Assembly: GCA_012064385.1 (NCBI GenBank)
Contig: QRDG01001973.1
Location: 621,121 to 685,120 of the forward strand
Reading direction: 5' to 3'
DNA length: 64,000 bases
Origin: Puccinellia tenuiflora
Lineage: Eukaryota > Streptophyta > Magnoliopsida > Poales > Poaceae
Program-made: the position numbers and the translations under genes
Notes under the pieces: model-generated
The model's input: the letters and a program-made list of their open reading frames with translations, nothing else
Database searches by the model: none
Told to the model about the DNA's origin: nothing
In this document: in pieces, positions 43,116 to 54,525 of the stretch
Layout of the letters: every line of letters begins with the position of its first letter
Position numbering within the stretch: the first letter of the stretch is position 1

Positions 43116-44740
43116 GAAAGCGTGCTCGTCGCCTTCTTCAGGGCAAACTCTGACATGTTCGCATGGACACCGTCAGATATGTCCGGAGTACCGAGGGAGG
43201 TGATCAAGCACCACCTAGCCGTGTGTCCAAACGCATGCCTCGTGAAGCAAAAGGCGCGGCGCCAGGTGCCAGAGAAGCAAGACTTCATCGTTCAAGAAGT
43301 AGAGAAGTTGAAGAAAGCTAGCATCATCAAAGAAGTTGTCCATCCCACTTGGCTCGCCAATGGTGTGGTCGTCCCCAAGCACACCGGAGGAAGCCGCCTC
43401 TGCATCGACTTCACCGACCTCAACAAAGCTTGCCCCAAGGACCCTTATCCCCTCCCGAGGATCGACAAGATCGTCGACTCCACCGCCGGCTACGAACTCC
43501 TCTGTTTTCTGGATGCCTTCTCAGGCTATCACCAGATCAAGATTGCGAAGGAGGACGAGGAGAAGACAGCATTTCTCACCCCTTGTGGTGTGTTTTGCTA
43601 CGTCTGCATGCTTTCGGCCTGAAAAATGCTGGTGCCACTTTCCAGCGCGTCATGAGGATCGGCTTGGGGGCTCAAATGGGAAGGAATGCAGAGGCCTACG
43701 TCGACGACATCGTGGTCAAGACCCGCGAGAAGGACACACTCATCAAGGACCTCGAGGAGACCTTTGCCAACCTGCGCAAGGTAAACATCAAGCTGAACCA
43801 CGCTAAGTGCGTCTTCGGGGTCCCTTCAGGCAAACTACCTCGGGTTCCTGGTGTCTCATCGTGGCATCGAAGCAAACCCTGACAAGATCAGAGCCATAGA
43901 AGAGATGCAGCCTCCTCGTCGCCTCAAGGACATGCAGCGCTTAGCGGGATGTATGGCCAGCCTTGGCTGGTTCATCTCCAAGTTCGGCGAGAGGGCGCTG
44001 CCATTTTTCAAGATCATGAAGAGGTCCGGTCCTTTCAAGTGGACCCCTGAAGCGGCAAAGGCCTTCGAGGACCTGAAGAAGTATCTGGCGAGCCCACCCA
44101 TCATGGTTGCCCCACGCCCTCGCGAGCCTCTGAAGCTGTATCTTGCAGCCACTCCTCGGATGGCAAGCGCGGTCTTAGTGGCTGAAAGGGAAGAGCCAGT
44201 CCTCGCCAAGCAGAGCTCTACCTCGCCAAGCCCAGAACTCCACGACAAGGAGGCAGCCTCGTCAAGCCTCCAGCCACATGCCGAGCCTCTACAAGTGGGG
44301 CCCCAAGAGAACCTCGACAAGGACTCCACCGAGCCTCGAGAGGAGCCAACCGCTGCCACGTCAACAACCACCCTCGTCGAGCATCCCGTGTACTTCGTCA
44401 GCACAGTGCTGCGGGACGCTCGCGAGCGCTACCCCATGCAGCAGAAGCTCCTTTTCTCGCTCCTAATTGCCTCTAGGAAGCTGCGCCACTACTTCCAGGG
44501 TCACCCCATCAAGGTGGTCACCTCGTACCCCTGGAGCAAGTCCTACGCAACCCAAACGCAACAGATCACGTCGCAAGCTGGGGCATCGAGCTGCAACCCT
44601 TCGAGCTGGATTTTGACACCACAAGGGTCATCAAGGGCAGGGCGCTGGCTGATTTCATGGCTGAATGGACGGACACACGTGAAGAAGAGCCTCAAGAGGA
44701 AGAAGCTCCAGCCTCAGGAGGGACAGAGCCCAGCTACTGG
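43116..44740 (+). pseudogene. E4 reverse transcriptase and first RNase H (broken)
   Basis: RT starts directly after the gag-pro TAG in the same frame (DMFAW, WLANGVVVPK, LNKACPKDPYPLPRID, FLDAFSGYHQI). Frame changes: near 43605 before the GLKNAGATFQR motif, back near 43838 after the catalytic AYVDDIVV, and again near 44530 inside RNase H. RNase H shows FKWTPEAAKAFEDLK, YFVSTVLRDARERYP and LLFSLLIASRKLRHYF. An unusual low-complexity insertion of Ser/Pro/Glu (about 44205-44360) lies inside RNase H. Residues needed for catalysis are recognisable but not in one frame. Confidence 0.85.
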
Positions 44741-45190
44741 ACCATGCACTTCGACGGCGCCTGAGTGCAGGGGCTGGTGCTGTCCTGACCTCACCAACAG
44801 GCGACAAGCTCTACTACGCCGTCCAGTTGTGCTTCAAAGACAGCGACAAGGTCTCCAACAACATTGCTAATACGAAGGCCTCCTCGCTGGGCTCAGAGCT
44901 GCCATTGCCCTCGGCATCAAGCGCATCCTCATCAAGGGCGACTCTCAGCTCCTCGTCAACTTCTCCAACAAGAGCTACACACCTATGGACACCTACATGG
45001 TAGCCTACCTTGAAGAGGTACGCAAACTCGAGAAGCACTTCAGGGGCATGGAGCTCAAGCATATCCCGTGAGGGGAAAACCAAGACGCAGATGAAATCGC
45101 CAGGCGAGCGGCAAGAAGGGAAGCCCAGAAGCCTGGAGTGTTCAAGGAGAGACTCGCCAGGGCCTCGGTCAAGCAACCAGTGGTCAACAT
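44741..45190 (+). pseudogene. E4 second (archaeal-type) RNase H
   Basis: Across two frames: YWTMHFDGA, a TGA at 44762, GAGAVLTSPTGDKLYYAVQL, a switch near 44875, AAIALGIKRILIKGDSQLLV, and HIP followed by a stop and DADEIARRAA. The FDGA, GDSQL and DE(I)ARRA blocks are the signature of the additional RNase H of Tat/Ogre elements. Confidence 0.8.
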
Positions 45191-46532
45191 GAGCATCAAT
45201 GAGGAGCTCCCACCAGCCCCATCAAGTGGAGAACCAAACTGCGGGCTGCCCTCAGGCGATCGCCTGCTGATGACCCTGGTACGCCAAGACACTGGTTGGA
45301 TCGACGAGATCAAGAGCTACTTGCAAGATCGAGTCCTTCCCGAAGATGATGCAGAGGCCGAGAGGGTTGCTCGCCAGGCCAAATCCTACTGCCTCCATGA
45401 CGGAGACATGTACCGTAAGCGCCCCAATGGGGTTGCGTTGCGGTGCGTCCCCACAGAGGAAGGCTGCCAGCTCATCAACGACATCCACAGCGGAGAGTGC
45501 GGCCACCATTCATCCTCACGCACCCTCGCAGGAAAGGTCTTCCGGAGTGGCTTCTACTGGCCTTCAGTGCTTCAAGATGCAGCCGCAATCGTCTAGTCCT
45601 GCGATGCCTGCCAATTCCACACCAAGCAAATTCACCAGCCCGCGCAAGGACTCCAAACTATCCCGCTCTCCTGGCCGTTCGCGGTCTGGGGCTGGACCTT
45701 CTGGGACCTTCCCACGAGCGCTCGGGGGCTACCGCTACCTCTACGTCGCCATCGACAAGTTCACCAAGTGGCCTGAGGTGGAACCCGTGCGCACCATCCC
45801 GGCGAAGTCAGCGGTAAAGTTCATCAGGAGTTTGGTCTGCCGCTTTGGTGTGCCCAACCGCATCATCACCGACAACGGCTCGCAATTCATCAGTAGCGCC
45901 TTCAAGTCCTACTGCGGCAGCCTCGGCGCCCAAATCTGCTACGCCTCGGTGGGTCACCCACGAAGCAACGGGCAGGCTAAGCGAGCCAATGCCGAGGTGC
46001 TCAAGGGCCTCAAGACGAGAAGCTTCTACCGCCTCAAGGCCAGCGGCAAACACTGGATCGATGAGCTCCCCTCGGTGCTCTGGTCCATACGCACCACGCC
46101 AACGAAACCCACTGGCGAGACGCCGTTCTCCCTCATCTATGGCGCTGAAGCTGTTCTCCCCAGCGAGATCACCCACGGCTCTCCACGAGTCTTGGCCTTC
46201 AAGGAGGCTGAGCTGGACGAACTCCGCAACGACGACCTACTGCTTGCTCGAGGGGCTCCGCCGCAATGCGGCCCTGACGTGGCAAGGGTACCAGTAAGAC
46301 CTCCGTCGCTACCCACAGCCGCCACATCCGCCCGCGCACTCTCGAAGCAGGAGACCTTGTCCTGAGGGGAATCCTCTCCAGGGCAGGCCTCCACAAGCTC
46401 TCGCCAATGTGGGAAGGACCCTACAGGGTCGTGCACATCGCCAGGCCTGGCTCCGCGCGGCTCGAGACGGAGGACGGCATTCCTGTCGCCAACCCCTAGA
46501 ACATCCAGCACCTGCGCAAGTTCTACCCCTGA
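45191..46532 (+). pseudogene. E4 integrase (broken, catalytic Glu replaced)
   Basis: The zinc-binding N-terminus (SGECGHHSSSRTL, then SCDACQ after a TAG at about 45594) is followed by a frame change and the core: VAIDKFTKWPE, IITDNGSQF and NGQAKRANAEVL. In the last block the expected catalytic Glu of the D,D,E triad (Q-A-E-R in relatives) is Lys. The C-terminal region ends with the pol terminus HLRKFYP and a TGA at 46530-46532, after another TAG at about 46498. Confidence 0.85.
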
Positions 46533-47232
46533 TCGTCCTCGACGAGCAACTTTTTGCATCAAGGGAGAGCTTCGCGCCATCATCCTCCACGAGGAAAATA
46601 TTCGGGCTCCCCTCTCTACTATACGTTGCCGCGGGCCGTTCGAGAAGACTCCCAAGCCACCGCGCCTCGGCAAGGTGACTTCTTCAAGCACCATGCCTTG
46701 GCGAGGTGGATCCCCATGCCCAGACATGGCGGACCGCAGGCTCTACGACGCCACCCCCGCATAGGGGCCCCCCTCTGAGCTCTCTCTACATGCGTCGCCT
46801 CGGGCCGCGAGATTCTCAGCCACTCAATGTGGAACCCCATGCCCAGACATGGCGGATTTTGTACTTCTGGCCACGCTAGTGTAATGAACCCTTGTTTCAG
46901 GTCACTTTGAACCTTTGCGCTTCATGCCAGCATATGTTGTTGCTTCGGTAAGCAGTTATATTATTGCATTTCATCCGCGCTCGTATGATCCCTCCTGTGC
47001 ATCTCGCGGAGCGGGGCTGAGCATGGTGCCTGTGCCTCGGGAGCATCCCAGCAGCGCCTCAAACCCAAGGGATCAAGCTCTGAACTCGCGGGTTAGCTCT
47101 CATGTACGTCACTCCAAGGAGCTCTGAACTCATGGACCAGCTCGCGTGCACGTCAAATCACCAAGGACCTTGGTGCCTGTTCTCCTCGTGAGACACACAT
47201 GAAGAAACTACGAGCGCGAATGAGTTATCTAG
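46533..47232. other. E4 non-coding spacer between pol and antisense ORF
   Basis: About 700 bp without a supported ORF. Short near-repeats such as CATGCCCAGACATGGCGGA occur at 46717 and 46840. Confidence 0.6.
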
Positions 47233-47429
47233 CTATGTATTGCTTGTGGTATGCCTATCTGTCCAAGCGCAGGAAAGCAGGTTCAAAACAAGCCTCAGGC
47301 AACCTCGGGAGGAAAACGCCTCATCGGGACCAACACCCTCTCCAAGGCAAAAAACGCCTCGCGAAGCTAAGTCCAAACACTTGGTTAAATTCCCTTCGCT
47401 GGTTTTTGTCCCTCGAGCCTCTTTTCTCT

Positions 47430-47430
47430 N
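47430..47430. other. Ambiguous base (N)
   Basis: Single undetermined base within the C-terminal part of the antisense ORF. An indel here could also be an assembly problem. Confidence 0.99.
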
Positions 47431-48884
47431 CTCTAGGGTGGCGACCTTCCCTTCCGCGCGAGCCTGAGCTTCCCTGGCGCTCTGAAGGCGGGAGGCCATC
47501 TGCTTCTCCTCCTTCTCGAGCCCCTTGATGTGTTCTGGAGCTCATTGCGCTTCGTCGTGAAGCGCTCCTCCTGCTTCTTGGCCTTCTCGCCAAAACTCTT
47601 GGCGAGATCTTGGCGGATGAGCTTGACCTTGCCGTCGGCCTCCTGCATTTTCTTCTGCTTCTCCGCGAGGCTGGCGTTGGCCTTTTCGAGGCGCTCCGCA
47701 TAGGTGGCCTCGTCCTGGGCCATCCGACTCTCATGAGCCAGCAGTCCCTCCTCGCGGGTGGCCTGGTCCTTCTCGAGCTACTGGACCTGCTCCTCGCACC
47801 GGCGCAGTTCCTCCTCGCGGGGGGAGAGCTCTCCCTCGCGTCGCATCAGCTTCGCTTCGCGCTGTGTCAATTGCTCCCCGCGAGCGTCCAGCCTCTCGCG
47901 GAGCTCCTTCAAGCTGTCCTCCACGACTTTGGAGTGCGTGATGAAATGTTGCTCTGCGGCCGCGATCTCCTGTTGCTTGGAGGCGGTTTCCGCCTCGAGA
48001 GCCTCCCGCGCGGCGTCTAGTTGCTCCATGGTCTCCGCCGCCTCCCGCTTCACGCTGTCGCGTGTCTCCTTGGCGAACCGCATCGCCTCTTCGCGCGCCG
48101 CCAGGGCCGCCGCATCCTGCCGGCGGCAGCTCTCCACCCTCTCGCAGAGGAGGGCCCAGGCCTTGTCAAGCTCCGCCTTGGCGAGCTCTTCTTCGACGTA
48201 CTGCTTCTCCAGCTCGTCGAGCGTCTGCCGCGCTTGGCTGAATACGGAGCTGCGGCGAGCTGCGTGGTGGCGCGGCTCCCGCAGCACCAAGGTCCCCGCA
48301 TCGCTGCGGGATGCAGAGACCTCGACGCTTGTCGAGGCACCCAAAGCACCTTGCCTCAGGCTCACAGCGGCTCCTGCTGCGGCCTGGGGGCTCATGTGGG
48401 AGCCTCTTTCACCGCCCTCGTTAGGAGCCCTCTGGGGGCTGGGCATCCTCTCGCCCGAGGCTCCGGCGTCCGTGGGCTCCGGAGGCGTTTCCTCCTCCTA
48501 CCCTCCGGGGGCAGATTCAGCCCCTCCTGCCGCGGCCGCGCCTGCCGTGGCCTCGGGCTCGTCATCCCCTCGTGTGGAGGTCTCTCCCTCCGGAGGTGGC
48601 TCCACGGTGGCCTCTTGGGCCTCCGCCTCGTTCGGCCTCTCCGAGGTTTGTGCGGCCTCGGTCTCCACCTCCTCAACTGCCCCTCCACGCGGTGTTCATC
48701 CGCGGGAGGAGTGGCGACCCGTGCTGGCGACGACGCCACCTCTTCAACCTCCTCCTCCGCGCGGTGCTCGTCCACGGGAGGAGTAACCACACGCTGCGGC
48801 TCGTCAACCGCAGGCGTCGCCACGGTGGCGCTGGCCATCTCCCCAAGCTTGCGGAGCCGTCGCCTCTTCGACGCCGCAAGATTG

Positions 48885-48968
48885 CTAAAAGGAAAGACAA
48901 GCAGAAGATCCTTCAGGAGGGTATTCGAAAGCAAAATCCTAAAGGAAAGAAGAAGGACCAGGGCTTAC
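48885..48968 (-). other. Predicted 84-bp intron in the antisense ORF
   Basis: Minus-strand donor GA|GTAAGCC at 48968 and acceptor CTTTCCTTTTAG|CAATC at 48885. The body contains three in-frame interruptions if unspliced and is AT-richer than both exons. Removing it joins the two coding segments in phase: the split codon becomes Asp and KKRVWRMAD continues into LAASKRRRLRKLG. Confidence 0.7.
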
Positions 48969-50383
48969 TCGTCAGCCATCCTCCACACCCTCTTCTTCGC
49001 CTTCGGCGGCTGGGGGCTGCTTGCTCCGGCTCCTTCTCGAGGCGCTCCTGCCTCCTCGCGAGGAGCGCCCCTCGCGGCTCCGGCGTCCCTGTCGTGGGCG
49101 AACTTGGAGCGGGGCTCGCGGCGCCCTCCCTTGCGGCTGCTCTCCTCCTCCTCCGCGGTGCGTCGGGAGGGAGCCCCGCGAGAGGGATCCTCGTCGCTGC
49201 TGGAGGAAATCTCCTGGAGGTCCCCTTCAGGCGGTGCGCTCCTTGGGGAGCTAGCGGAGCCTCCCGAGGGGTCAGCGCCTCTCGAGGCCTCGCCCTCGTC
49301 AGAGTCCTCCGCCTTGTCCGGCTCCGACGGCTCGTCCATCTGCTCCGGCTCTACCGCCCGCGGTGTCCTTCGGGCACGATGCCCCACTCATCGAATCTGG
49401 GCATGCCCCTGCAGTGTGCGCGCACCTTCTCTTCCGCAAAGGTGAAGAGCGGTCGGGCCTCGTCGACGGCCGGGGCTAGGATGGCCGCCGTAGAGAAGAG
49501 GGTCCCCATGACCGTGTTCAATACCTCCGGGTGAAGTTCTCCGTGCACAGGCGCATCCCATCCTTCAGGCCTGTGTACGTCCACATCGGCTCCGAGTGCC
49601 ACTGGAGGGGGGCGATGCGGCGCCTCGTGAAGTCCTTCGCCACCATCTGGCCGGTGAGTCCGGCCTCGCGGAGCCCCCGCAGGCACTCGTACACCGTGTC
49701 AAGCTTCAGGCCCTCGAAGCCCTCGCTCGCCCAACGCGCCCACTTCTTCAGGGGCGCCACGGGTATGTCCAGGAAAGTGTTCTTCACCTTGGTGTTGACG
49801 AAGAACCACCGCTGGCGGAAGTCCTCCACCTTCTTCGTCACCTTGGTGATGGCATTCTCGCCGCTCCACACGATGGGAATGTAGTTCTTGCTCCTGGCAT
49901 CGGTGATGCGGAAGGAGACGCACCCGGTCTGCTCGTTCTGCGGCGGTGGACCGGAGTGCGTAGAAGCTGTGGAAGAGGTCCACAGAAGGATGGATACCGA
50001 CGTAGGCCTCGCAGAGGTAGGCGAAGATGGAGAGGATGAGGATGGAATTGGGATGAAGATGGAGGAGTTGGATCTGGTATGTCTCCAAAACCCCCATGAG
50101 GAAGTCGGAGAAAGGAGGGACGAGACCGGCGTAGAGAGTGTGAAGGAAGATGGGGTAGTACCCCTCGCAAATCTTGCTGCTGCCAACCGGCTCCATGCTT
50201 GTGGCGCCGAGCTCGTTGGTCTCCGTGGCCGCCAGGTGGCGTACCTTTTCAATCGCCGCCGAGTGGATGCGGGACTTCAGCAGCGCCCCCTTGGGTTCGG
50301 CACTCCCCGATGCTGCCGCGGGCTTGCCAAGCCGGCATCGGAGCCTTGTCCTTCTTGGGAGCGGCTACTCTCTTGGGCGCCAT

Positions 50384-50684
50384 GGTCGCAAAGAGAAGGA
50401 GGTCTTGGAGGTGGAGCGCTCTAGGAAGAAGGAGGCGTTTGGGGGAAGTGTGCGGCGGAGTAATGGCTGGAGTGACGGGCGCCATCATCGCACACAGGCT
50501 TTATCGACCAGTTACCAAGGGCGTGGCGGGCCCCACCGGGTCGCCCGTTGAAGCCGAGGAGATCGTGGCCTCGGGCGCAACCGCTGCGCTCCACGTGTCA
50601 CGGCCCAGGCAGGCATCGTTGGGCCCCCGACGCTTCGCCTGCATCCACAAACCCCGGCGTGCCCATCGTGGGCCCGGGGGCTAC
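50384..50684 (+). other. E4 3' internal end with antisense TATA-like site and PPT
   Basis: Minus-strand TCGATAAAGCC at about 50496-50506 sits about 120 bp upstream of the antisense ATG. The stretch ends with GTGGGCCCGGGGGCTAC before the LTR. Confidence 0.5.
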
Positions 50685-51692
50685 TGTCAGCACAGTGGAA
50701 ACCGGGGTACCACGGGCCGGCCTGCCAGGGCCCACGACATTCTTCAGAAGATTTCGCTAAGGACCAGGCTCTCCAAGCCTGGCGAGCCTCGCGAGGGGCC
50801 TCTCCTCGAGAGGGCGTCTCGGATGCCTCGAGAGGATCAAGCCAAAAGGCTCGGCGAGGCCTCCAGCCTCGCGGGGTTCCTTCCCACGAAGCAAGCTCTG
50901 TCTCCGCGACAGAGCGCACATGGGCTTTGCGCCCGCTACAGAGTGACGCGCGCGTCTGCGCGCAGTGACGATGATGCCGCAGTTGCCGTTCTCGTGTATA
51001 AAGCGGTCAACAAAGCAGCACCAAGCAAAGCGAACAACGAGACTTGCCATTTCAGTGATAAGGGGACCGTCAGCCGCTACACTCCAAGGGCGACGTCACC
51101 GTGTGGCGCATCCCGAGCCTCAGCAGCGCAGCCCCGTCCTGGCTGGACGGTGGCTTTTCCAGCTTTGGTGACGTCCGCTCGCCTGCCATGGACCGTGTCC
51201 ATGGCCTCTCCCTTTATCGTGCACCCGTCCTCCTCCTTCGTCGCCATGTGGTAACCCTTCCCGCCAAGATATTTGGGGGAAGAGGTCCAGGACACCTATA
51301 AAAGGAGGGGGAGCACGTTCGGGCAAAGGGTTCGAAGATTGGTTCGCTTCTCCAGAGGTTAGGGTTTAGATCCAGGCGCCAGGATCTGAGATCTGAAGCT
51401 CCAGTGTTGTTCTTGAGATAGCCATTGTTAGCTAGCTCGAGCTCCCGAAGCTCTCTTTGTACTGTAACCTCTCCAAGCAGTGCAATACAACCAAGGCAGG
51501 ACGTAGGGGTTTTACCTCTCCAAGAGGGCCCTGAACCTGGGTAAACACCGTGTGTTCATCTCTGAAGTGCCGTCCCACAGCGATCTCAGCGAGCACCGTC
51601 GCCGAGGCACGTTGAGGGTTGTTTGATTCCGTGTTCAGCCCCTTACTCGTTACCTAGTGAGACACACCCAGTTCCTGGGACAGATCTCGACA
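50685..51692 (+). repeat. E4 right (3') LTR, 1,008 bp
   Basis: TGTCAG start (one change from TGTCGG) and TCGACA end. Contains about 75 bp around 51334-51418 that are missing from the middle LTR. TATA box at 51296-51304. Confidence 0.9.
51296..51304 (+). promoter_or_regulatory. TATA box of the right E4 LTR
   Basis: CTATAAAAG, same context as 40339-40347. Would drive readout into E5. Confidence 0.7.
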
Positions 51693-51918
51693 ACTTCATC
51701 CGCTTGAATGTGTCATATTACATTGATGCTGCTGCCACCATCCATAAGTACCTTGTTAAGCGTGTATCTCCGACTTGTGGTACTACCACCAAGGCTAGCT
51801 GCCCCGGGTCGTCAATTCTTGGCGGGTGATCTGCCCGACTCCAAGTGATTGGTTGCTCTGACCATCTTAACCACTGTGGCACTGGCGGCTCCACGGCGTT
51901 GACAGCGCAAATTTTCAA
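51693..51918 (-). pseudogene. E5 protease fragment
   Basis: Minus strand: PITWSRADHPPRIDDPGQLALVV-like lead-in, GDTRLTRYL, then after a 1-nt frame change MDGGSSINVI, the D-G-G active site of gypsy-type aspartic protease. The E4 terminus cuts it just downstream. Confidence 0.75.
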
Positions 51919-54470
51919 CTTCCTTGCTCACTTGGAAGTACTGGTGGTGAAAACATGGTAACTGCCTTGCCTCGGGTGAAGCGGCTGAGTTGCTATGTAA
52001 TACTGACCCTGGCTATCATGAAGATGCTTGGGGTTTTGCTGAAAGCCACCATGACCTCCTTGCTGGTGACCCCCGCCATTGCTGGATCCTGGGTTATTTC
52101 TGGCTCCTCCGCCATGGTTGCCAGACCCTCCATTGTTACCTCTATATCCACCGTTTCCACCTCCATTGTTTCCATTGTTTGCCGGGTTGTTTCTCCAGCG
52201 CTGCAAATCTACACACTGCTCCAGGGTATGCCCGCACCTCCCTTTTTTACATGACGAGGGCATGGACTCTGCAATATCTCCTGAGGAGTCGGCCTGCGTG
52301 CCTGGTAACCCTGGGAGTTGTTGTCCTTATGCCTGTTTCCAGACTTTGTGCTAGCTACTAAGTCGGAGCTGTCTCCATATGGCCGCTTAGTCCCGCCATG
52401 AGTTTGATTCTGATTTTGGTTTTGGTTGCTACCACCTTGCCCTTTTCTGACTTCTTCCTGATCCTTGGTTTTGTCCGTGGCAGCATGTTTGTTTGCTCCT
52501 GCCATGATCTCTCCAATGGAAATCGATAGACCCTGGTTTAGACTGTCCTTCATACGCCCTAACTTCCAGCTTAGCGGGTTGAAGGTGCAATTCCTCTCCA
52601 TGGCCATTAACACAGATATTGGTGGGAGTCCTTGTGAGGAGTTAATGATCAACGAGACTCGTTTCGTCCAGTGCCTTGCGGATTCTCCCTTCTTCTAGAC
52701 ACATCTCTCCAAGTCCTCAATGGTACTCAATTTCTGGCATGTCGCCTAGAAGTTTTGAATGAAAGAGGCCTTCAGCTGCTCCCACGAGTTAATTGACCTG
52801 GGGGGTAAGTTTCTCATCCAAACCTTAGCTGCTCCATCCATCATGAGATACATAAATTTTGCACACAAATTTCTGGTTGCATTGCGAATACTCATTTCCA
52901 TCTCGTAACTGCTGAGTAGGAAGTCGGATCCATATTGGGCTCATAGTTGCCAACCTTGCGAGGTTCTTTGAAGTTGCTGGAGAAGGACTCGGCTCTGATG
53001 GCTTCTGACAAACACTCAGGACCCGTCAAGAAAGGTGAACTTCCAGGTGAGTTTACCTCTATAATTGCACGAGTCGGTTGTGGCTGGATAACTACCGCTG
53101 CTGCTGGCGCTGGCCCTCCGGCCCTTCTGGCCTCTAGAGCTTTGGCCGCGGTAGCTTCTCTCCTGTTTCGTGCTTCATCAACAATTCTTTGTGCTTCTGA
53201 AGTAGTCGGCACACACGGTTGATTCCTTGCCAGTTCACGGCGTCTTGCGCTCGTCGACCCGGCCGGATGAGACTCATCGTGCCGACTCCTGGTGCGGGAG
53301 TTGTATGGAGTTGACTGAAGTCTGCTTGCATCTGGGAAGTTGGGATAAAGAGCTTGCTGAGGCAATGCTGTTTTCAACATGTCAATGGCGAGTCGTGCCT
53401 CCTGACCCGTTGGATTTTCCATAAGTGGGATTCTATCCAACACCATAGTTGCTGCGTGTACGTTGTCTATTGGATTTGAATAGTGTCCTGCAGGCGTGTG
53501 GAACCTTTGCGGTGGTGGACCCATACCGCCGGCTCCTGCCCTGAATCCACCTCCTCTTGGTGGTGGTGGTGGTCCGTTGGCTCCTGCATCAACTCCTCTG
53601 TTTCCTTCTGGTGGTGGTGGTTGTGGTGGCGGAGCTGCTGCTCCTGCCCCGGGTGCTGATCCTCTGACTCCTGCAGTCGGACCCGTCGGTGTCGGGAATA
53701 AGTTAGTTGGATTTATGCGTACTCCCTCATGCAGCCGGCTCCGAGTCCTCCGGTGTTGGATTGATGTAAGTTCATGTTGGCGATTACGTACTGCTAACGC
53801 CTCAGCCTACACGCGATCGTGTTCTGCCTGGATGCGGGCTTGTTTAGCTTGTATACGAGTTTGCTCTGCTTGTATAAGGGCTTGGTCCGCTACCAACTTC
53901 CGATTTGCTTCTGTGACGTCCGCTAGCTGCTTCTCTAAGGCCTCATGAGCTGTGATCAACTCTACACGAGCTGCCGCATTTTCCGCCATGATTTCCTTGG
54001 TCAACAGATTTGCGTCGAACCGATCCCCTCCACCGTGTTCTTCACCATTGTCTGGTCCTGATATGTGCACTCCAACATGGTGTGGACGTACTGGCAACTG
54101 CACGTACTCTTCCTCGATTCCATATCCAAGCCGATCTTCAAATAATGGTAATATTGACTCTGAATTTGCATCATAGTCTGGTTCTGAATCCGGCTCCTGT
54201 AGCATCTCCGGCTCCTCTTGCCCAGCTACTATGCCGACTTGTGACGTGCCGACGGACTCCTCTCCATCGTACTCAATGATAGCTGTTGCTTCTGAAACAG
54301 AATCCAACCCGTTAACACGGTTCCCTGAGACGTTGACCATGCCAACGAACACGTTGATCTTGCCAAAGATGAGCTGGTAGCCTTCCTCGACTTCATCCAT
54401 CTCCGAGCTCCACCCGTTTTCATCGATCTCGGTCTTGCCGTACTGGTTGGTGTAGACCCTACCGATGGCG
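51919..54470 (-). pseudogene. E5 gag (frameshifted)
   Basis: Pieces in several frames: an acidic N-terminal part (from about 54400, MDEVEEGYQLIFGKINVF) ending in a coiled coil rich in QAEQTRIQAKQ (to 53807), a Pro-rich segment with RFHTPAGHYSNPIDNV (53524-52892), a lysine/glutamine linker (52652-52209), and a zinc-knuckle-like CKKGRCGHTLEQCVDL with a Gly/Asn-rich tail (52263-51928). The capsid core between 52892 and 52652 is too decayed to follow in one frame. Likely non-functional. Confidence 0.7.
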
Positions 54471-54525
54471 AGCTTCTCCCATGATCTCGACTCCTTTCAT
54501 CAACGGCCCCACGGTGGGCGCCAAC

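Larger units (their letters stand above)
47233..50383 (-). pseudogene. E4 antisense ORF: PF04195-like (Transposase_28) domain plus coiled coil, spliced, with frameshifts
   Basis: Transcribed against gag-pol. ATG at 50383 (MAPKRVAAPKKDKAP). About 60 residues on lies a block with YYPIFLHTLYAGL, FLMGVLETYQIQLLHLHPNS and FAYLCEAYVGIHPSVDLFH, matching my memory of the family Pfam calls putative gypsy-type transposon (PF04195). A second conserved part follows (RSKNYIPIVWSGE, RQRWFFVNTKVK, APLKKWARWASEG, FTRRRIAPLQWHSEPMW). Then come an acidic Ser/Glu linker, an 84-bp intron, a Pro/Glu segment and a long C-terminal coiled coil (TLDELEKQYVEEELAKAELD through MASRLQSAREAQARAEGK). Frame changes near 50330, 49950, 49540 and 47520 and a TAG at about 47778 show decay. 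Function unknown; related antisense ORFs are known from Tat-lineage grass elements. Confidence 0.75.
38983..51692 (+). mobile_element. E4: Tat-type Gypsy retrotransposon with three LTRs
   Basis: The order is LTR fragment (38983-39171), 3' internal end (39172-39724), full LTR (39725-40658), gag-pro-pol, antisense ORF region, full LTR (50685-51692). Tat affiliation rests on the dual RNase H (a second one between RNase H and integrase), the CxxHxxxxHxxxxC-like gag knuckle, the TGGCGTGCCAGGTAGGGG leader start, and the antisense ORF downstream of pol. Flanks do not match (GCGGC left, ACTTC right). Confidence 0.88.

Noticed and set aside
47758..49534. Long plus-strand frames of 320-474 residues
   Set aside because: Ser/Arg/Leu-rich mirror images of the antisense ORF's linker and coiled coil; no domain, no promoter, and relatives support the minus strand.
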